Assembly (NCBI GenBank): GCA_945827565.1 | Contig: CALZNR010000041.1 | Coordinates: forward strand, 1-8,419 | Length of the DNA stretch: 8,419 nucleotides | Direction of reading: 5' to 3' | Source: an uncultured Prevotella sp. | GTDB taxonomy: Bacteria; Bacteroidota; Bacteroidia; Bacteroidales; Bacteroidaceae | Shown: positions 6,379 through 8,419 of the stretch, piece after piece | Position numbering within the stretch: position 1 is the first letter of the stretch | Layout: each line of letters begins with the position of its first letter | Position numbers and translations under genes: made by a program | Notes under the pieces: model-generated | Told to the model about the DNA's origin: nothing | Database searches by the model: none | The model's input: only the letters and a program-made list of their open reading frames with translations

Positions 6379-7811
6379 CCCAGTCGGTTCAGTCGTCCTT
6401 TCCACACTTCTCCAGTGCCGGAGCAGACAAACCACACATTATTATATTTGTCCACGGTGACGCTCAGCATGTGCATTGCCTTGTCCATGCCGGTGGGCCA
6501 TGTGCAGCGGGCAGATGCCTTCCATGTCAGTCCTCCATCCCTGCTTTCGTAGATGGTGCTGTAGGCGGGTTGTGCGTCAGGACCTATACCCTCGCCACCC
6601 AGGGCAAGGAACAGGTTGTCATAACCAAATATCTGCAAGTTGTCCATGCGTGGCAACTGTCGGGCTCGCTCCTCTGTTTCGTGCATACACACCCACTGTC
6701 CGGGCTGTGCGTTGATGCCATAGTCAGCCACCTTTCGCCACACCTTGCCATAGCGGTCGTCGCGATAGGGATTGCTCTCTGTCTGTTCAGGGTTTCTGTT
6801 GCCTGCCATGAGCACGTAATCAGCACTGTCTAAGGCAGGATGAGCGATGCAGGTAAAGTCCATGTCGTGGGTGGGCAGCAGTGTCTTCAGTCGCTCCTCG
6901 TCTCCACTCTCCACGGCGGCTATGGCATCGGTGGTCCAGGTGCGGCCTCCATCGGTTGACACCATGGGCAGTCCCTCTGCCGACTGTCCGTAGAGTTCGC
7001 GGAACGACTTGCCCAGTATTGCCACGGGCACATTGGTGGTGGCAAGTGGAGTGTAGGTTTCTCCGTCGAGCGAGTACTTCACCATGCCATCATCGGCAAT
7101 AAACAGGGTGTCTCCCCGCACCACGCCCTTGCTGTTGATAGCTTGTGCGGTGAGGGTGGTGTTCAGTTTTTCCCATGTGTCAGGATGGTCTGCTGTGATG
7201 GCGTATATTTCGGTGACGTTTGCCTTGAGTGCAAACACCAGCAGGCGGTTGCCCAGCAGCGCACTTTCTATCGTTTCCACATCTTTGATGGCATCAAGCA
7301 CGCTCATCTTGTGCCATGTAAACTCGTCGCCCTCCTCTTTGTGCACATTCACCTTGACGGTGTAGGTACGACTATTCTGGCCGTTGGTAGAAACCACTCT
7401 GATGGTCCTTGCCGACAAGAAGCTAACGGTGTCGGTGGCTTGCAACACCAACTCTGGTCCTGCCTCAAGGGGCACTAAATAGGGCACGCCGTTGTGATAG
7501 GTACTGACAGAGCACAGCAGCTTGGACGCATCGATGCCCTTAGGCAGTGAGTCCTTGTTGGTAATCTCTCCTGTGTAGTGGTCAATAGAAAAGAAACAGT
7601 TGGCCAATATTGTATTGGCACTCACGGCATAAATCGAGTCTTCTCCCTTTGAAGAGAGGGTATGCTTGTATTGGGTGCCCGATGTCAGTGAGAATGAGGT
7701 GATGGCGGTATCATCGTAGAGTGTGGCCTCTTCGTCATCGTTTTTTACGCACGATGTCATGGTGCCCACCACCCATATCACCATACAAAGGACAATGCAA
7801 TGTTTCTTCAT
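6369..7811 (-). CDS. Putative surface lipoprotein with Asp-box beta-propeller (DUF6242-like)
   Basis: A 480-residue lipoprotein of unknown function. It starts at ATG 7811; a TTG two codons upstream is less likely. The signal is MKKHCIVLCMVIWVVGTMTSC with lipidated Cys21. The next residues, VKNDDEE, form an acidic patch resembling the Bacteroidota lipoprotein export signal, so display on the cell surface is inferred. Residues about 30-157 look like an immunoglobulin/cadherin-like beta domain (TAITSFSL near the start, SRTYTVKVNVH at the end). From about 160 the sequence resembles a sialidase-type propeller with two clear Asp-boxes, STDGGRTW (285-292) and SRDGGLTW (423-430). The fold does not by itself imply enzyme activity, and no catalytic motif was recognised. 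DUF6242 is my best family guess from memory. It is the first gene after the promoter and overlaps the PorG-like gene by 10 bp. Confidence 0.75.
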   Translation of the reverse strand: MKKHCIVLCMVIWVVGTMTSCVKNDDEEATLYDDTAITSFSLTSGTQYKHTLSSKGEDSIYAVSANTILANCFFSIDHYTGEITNKDSLPKGIDASKLLCSVSTYHNGVPYLVPLEAGPELVLQATDTVSFLSARTIRVVSTNGQNSRTYTVKVNVHKEEGDEFTWHKMSVLDAIKDVETIESALLGNRLLVFALKANVTEIYAITADHPDTWEKLNTTLTAQAINSKGVVRGDTLFIADDGMVKYSLDGETYTPLATTNVPVAILGKSFRELYGQSAEGLPMVSTDGGRTWTTDAIAAVESGDEERLKTLLPTHDMDFTCIAHPALDSADYVLMAGNRNPEQTESNPYRDDRYGKVWRKVADYGINAQPGQWVCMHETEERARQLPRMDNLQIFGYDNLFLALGGEGIGPDAQPAYSTIYESRDGGLTWKASARCTWPTGMDKAMHMLSVTVDKYNNVWFVCSGTGEVWKGRLNRLGWE

Positions 7812-7836
7812 GCTCAAAAATAAAAAAATTTGCCTG

Positions 7837-7868
7837 CAAATTTACTCACAATCCGCAAAAGGAGCAAA
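7837..7868 (-). promoter_or_regulatory. Bacteroidota-type promoter for the envelope gene cluster
   Basis: On the - strand TTTG (7868-7865) is followed after 20 nt by TAAATTTG (7844-7837), a full match to the phylum's -33 TTTG and -7 TAnnTTTG consensus. Transcription would start near 7830, leaving about 20 nt of leader before the lipoprotein ATG at 7811. A second TTTG at 7859-7856 is too close (11 nt) to pair with the same -7 box. No comparable promoter was found in the - strand spacers examined between the downstream genes, which supports one long transcript. Confidence 0.6.
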
Positions 7869-8003
7869 TTTTCCACCTATTATTAAGTAAATTTAGGCTT
7901 CTTGTTAGATGAAAACCGCCTATTTATCTGCAACTTTCTTTGTTTCAGTGCTTTGCCCTCCACCACAGTGGGTGCTCCAGTGGGCATTGGTAAAGAGGGG
8001 AGT

Positions 8004-8029
8004 AAAAGGCGGAAAAATAATCGCCTTTT
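8004..8029. repeat. Perfect 8-bp inverted repeat next to the rpoN promoter
   Basis: AAAAGGCG (8004-8011) and CGCCTTTT (8022-8029) are perfect inverted copies separated by a 10-nt A/T-rich spacer. Flanking GGG (7998-8000) and CCC (8030-8032) could add three pairs after a 3-nt bulge. The right arm ends 3 nt before the TTTG box of the rpoN promoter. The layout A-run, GC stem, T-run is symmetric, so it could be an operator for a dimeric regulator or a weak bidirectional terminator. No gene or promoter was found that such a terminator would serve. Confidence 0.5.
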
Positions 8030-8032
8030 CCC

Positions 8033-8062
8033 TTTGCATTCCGATAAAAAGCAGTACTTTTG
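8033..8062 (+). promoter_or_regulatory. Bacteroidota-type promoter for rpoN
   Basis: TTTG (8033-8036) is followed after 18 nt by TACTTTTG (8055-8062), matching the phylum's -33 / -7 consensus (TTTG, TAnnTTTG) with spacing one or two nt shorter than usual. The expected start site is near 8069, giving a leader of under 30 nt before the ATG at 8097. It points away from the envelope cluster promoter. Apart from the promoters and the inverted repeat, I see nothing further in the 285-nt intergenic region (7812-8096). Confidence 0.6.
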
Positions 8063-8096
8063 CAGAAGTATATCCCAAGTATAACCACGTTTTCAG

Positions 8097-8405
8097 ATGG
8101 CACAGAGTCAGATACAGGAATTCAAGCAGGAGCAGACGCTCAAGCAGATGCAGAACTTCACCCAGCAACAGTTGTTGCAGGCACAGTTGGTGGAACTGCC
8201 TCTCAGTCAGTTGCTTGACCGCATCAATATGGAGATGCACGACAATCCTGCATTGGAAACGGTGCAACCCGGAGAAACACCTGATGACTATGCCGCTGAT
8301 TCCCTGCACGATGGCAGCGACGACATGGGCATGGACGATGGCGAAGCTACCACAGAAGGCATGGATGGAGGAGAACTGGAGGAGCGGCGCTCTGCCCTTG
8401 ATTAG
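8097..8405 (+). CDS. rpoN: RNA polymerase sigma-54 factor, N-terminal part; in-frame TAG just before contig end
   Basis: Only 102 codons are readable, against roughly 480-500 for a complete sigma-54. Region I is clear: a Gln-rich start (MAQSQIQEFKQEQTLKQMQN), then FTQQQLLQAQLVELPLSQLLDRINMEMHDNPALE (residues 21-54), which contains the LxxLPxxxLxxxIxxExxxNPALE pattern that contacts core polymerase and blocks open-complex formation until an AAA+ activator acts. The acidic linker (region II, about 57-95) is rich in Asp, Glu, Gly and Met. The core-binding and RpoN-box DNA-binding regions are off the contig. A TAG at 8403-8405 follows ALD; the same frame then continues as V-L-S-T to the edge, and GAG or CAG instead of TAG would restore it. 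It may be a base error or a true nonsense mutation. It is divergent from the envelope cluster, with its own promoter at 8033-8062. Confidence 0.85.
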   Translation: MAQSQIQEFKQEQTLKQMQNFTQQQLLQAQLVELPLSQLLDRINMEMHDNPALETVQPGETPDDYAADSLHDGSDDMGMDDGEATTEGMDGGELEERRSALD

Positions 8406-8419
8406 GTGCTGAGTACCAT

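Noticed and set aside
6379..6435. Upstream GTG start for the PorG-like gene
   Set aside because: It adds 19 polar, Arg-rich residues before an already complete signal peptide and lengthens the overlap with the lipoprotein gene.
7812..7817. TTG start for the lipoprotein, two codons upstream
   Set aside because: The ATG at 7811 gives the canonical MKK lipoprotein signal, and ATG is favoured over TTG at this distance.
7870..8003. Possible small RNA or short gene in the divergent intergenic region
   Set aside because: No TAnnTTTG promoter was found on either strand within it, and the short frames begin at TTG or run into rpoN out of frame.
7909..8412. 167-residue + strand frame whose first residues look like a signal peptide
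   Set aside because: It runs across the rpoN promoter and through rpoN in another frame. The downstream part is Arg/Ser/Cys-rich shadow sequence, and rpoN shows clear sigma-54 region I.

Overview
This is an 8.4 kb contig fragment that looks like a member of Bacteroidota, probably Prevotellaceae (Prevotella sensu lato). Four things point there. The gene order is lipoprotein / PorG-like protein / uppS / bamA / three ompH genes / murI. Two promoters fit the Bacteroidota consensus (TTTG, about 19 nt, TAnnTTTG). Start codons have A-rich rather than Shine-Dalgarno leaders. The lead lipoprotein has an acidic stretch after its cysteine that resembles a Bacteroidota surface-export signal. The genus is inferred from remembered protein similarity, not from a search.

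Layout from the right end. A divergent intergenic region (7812-8096) holds two face-away promoters and a perfect 8-bp inverted repeat. To its right, on the + strand, is the start of rpoN (sigma-54), which meets an in-frame TAG 14 nt before the contig ends. To its left, on the - strand, runs one co-directional cluster covering almost the whole window. In transcription order it is: a DUF6242-like Asp-box lipoprotein (7811-6369), a PorG/DUF6089-like outer-membrane protein overlapping it by 10 bp (6378-5677), undecaprenyl diphosphate synthase uppS (5587-4829), bamA (4781-2100), three OmpH/Skp-family periplasmic chaperones (1999-1433, 1361-864, 800-216), and the first 56 codons of glutamate racemase murI (215 to the contig edge).

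The cluster is an envelope-building operon. UppS makes the C55 lipid carrier precursor for peptidoglycan and surface glycans. MurI supplies D-glutamate for peptidoglycan. The Skp-like proteins would escort unfolded outer-membrane proteins to BamA, which inserts them. The PorG-like protein is related to a type IX secretion component. The lead lipoprotein has no known function but is placed as the promoter-proximal gene. Two RNA hairpins (after bamA and after the second ompH) may adjust the relative output of the chaperone genes.

The first 46 bases are not genomic. They are the end of an Illumina P5 primer, an i5 index and a complete Nextera Read 1 transposase adapter left in the assembly. No mobile element, CRISPR array, tRNA or rRNA was seen. 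The region is mostly conserved housekeeping sequence; the less expected parts are the lipoprotein, the tripled ompH genes, the Tyr/Asn-rich BamA segment, the RNA hairpins and the interrupted rpoN.
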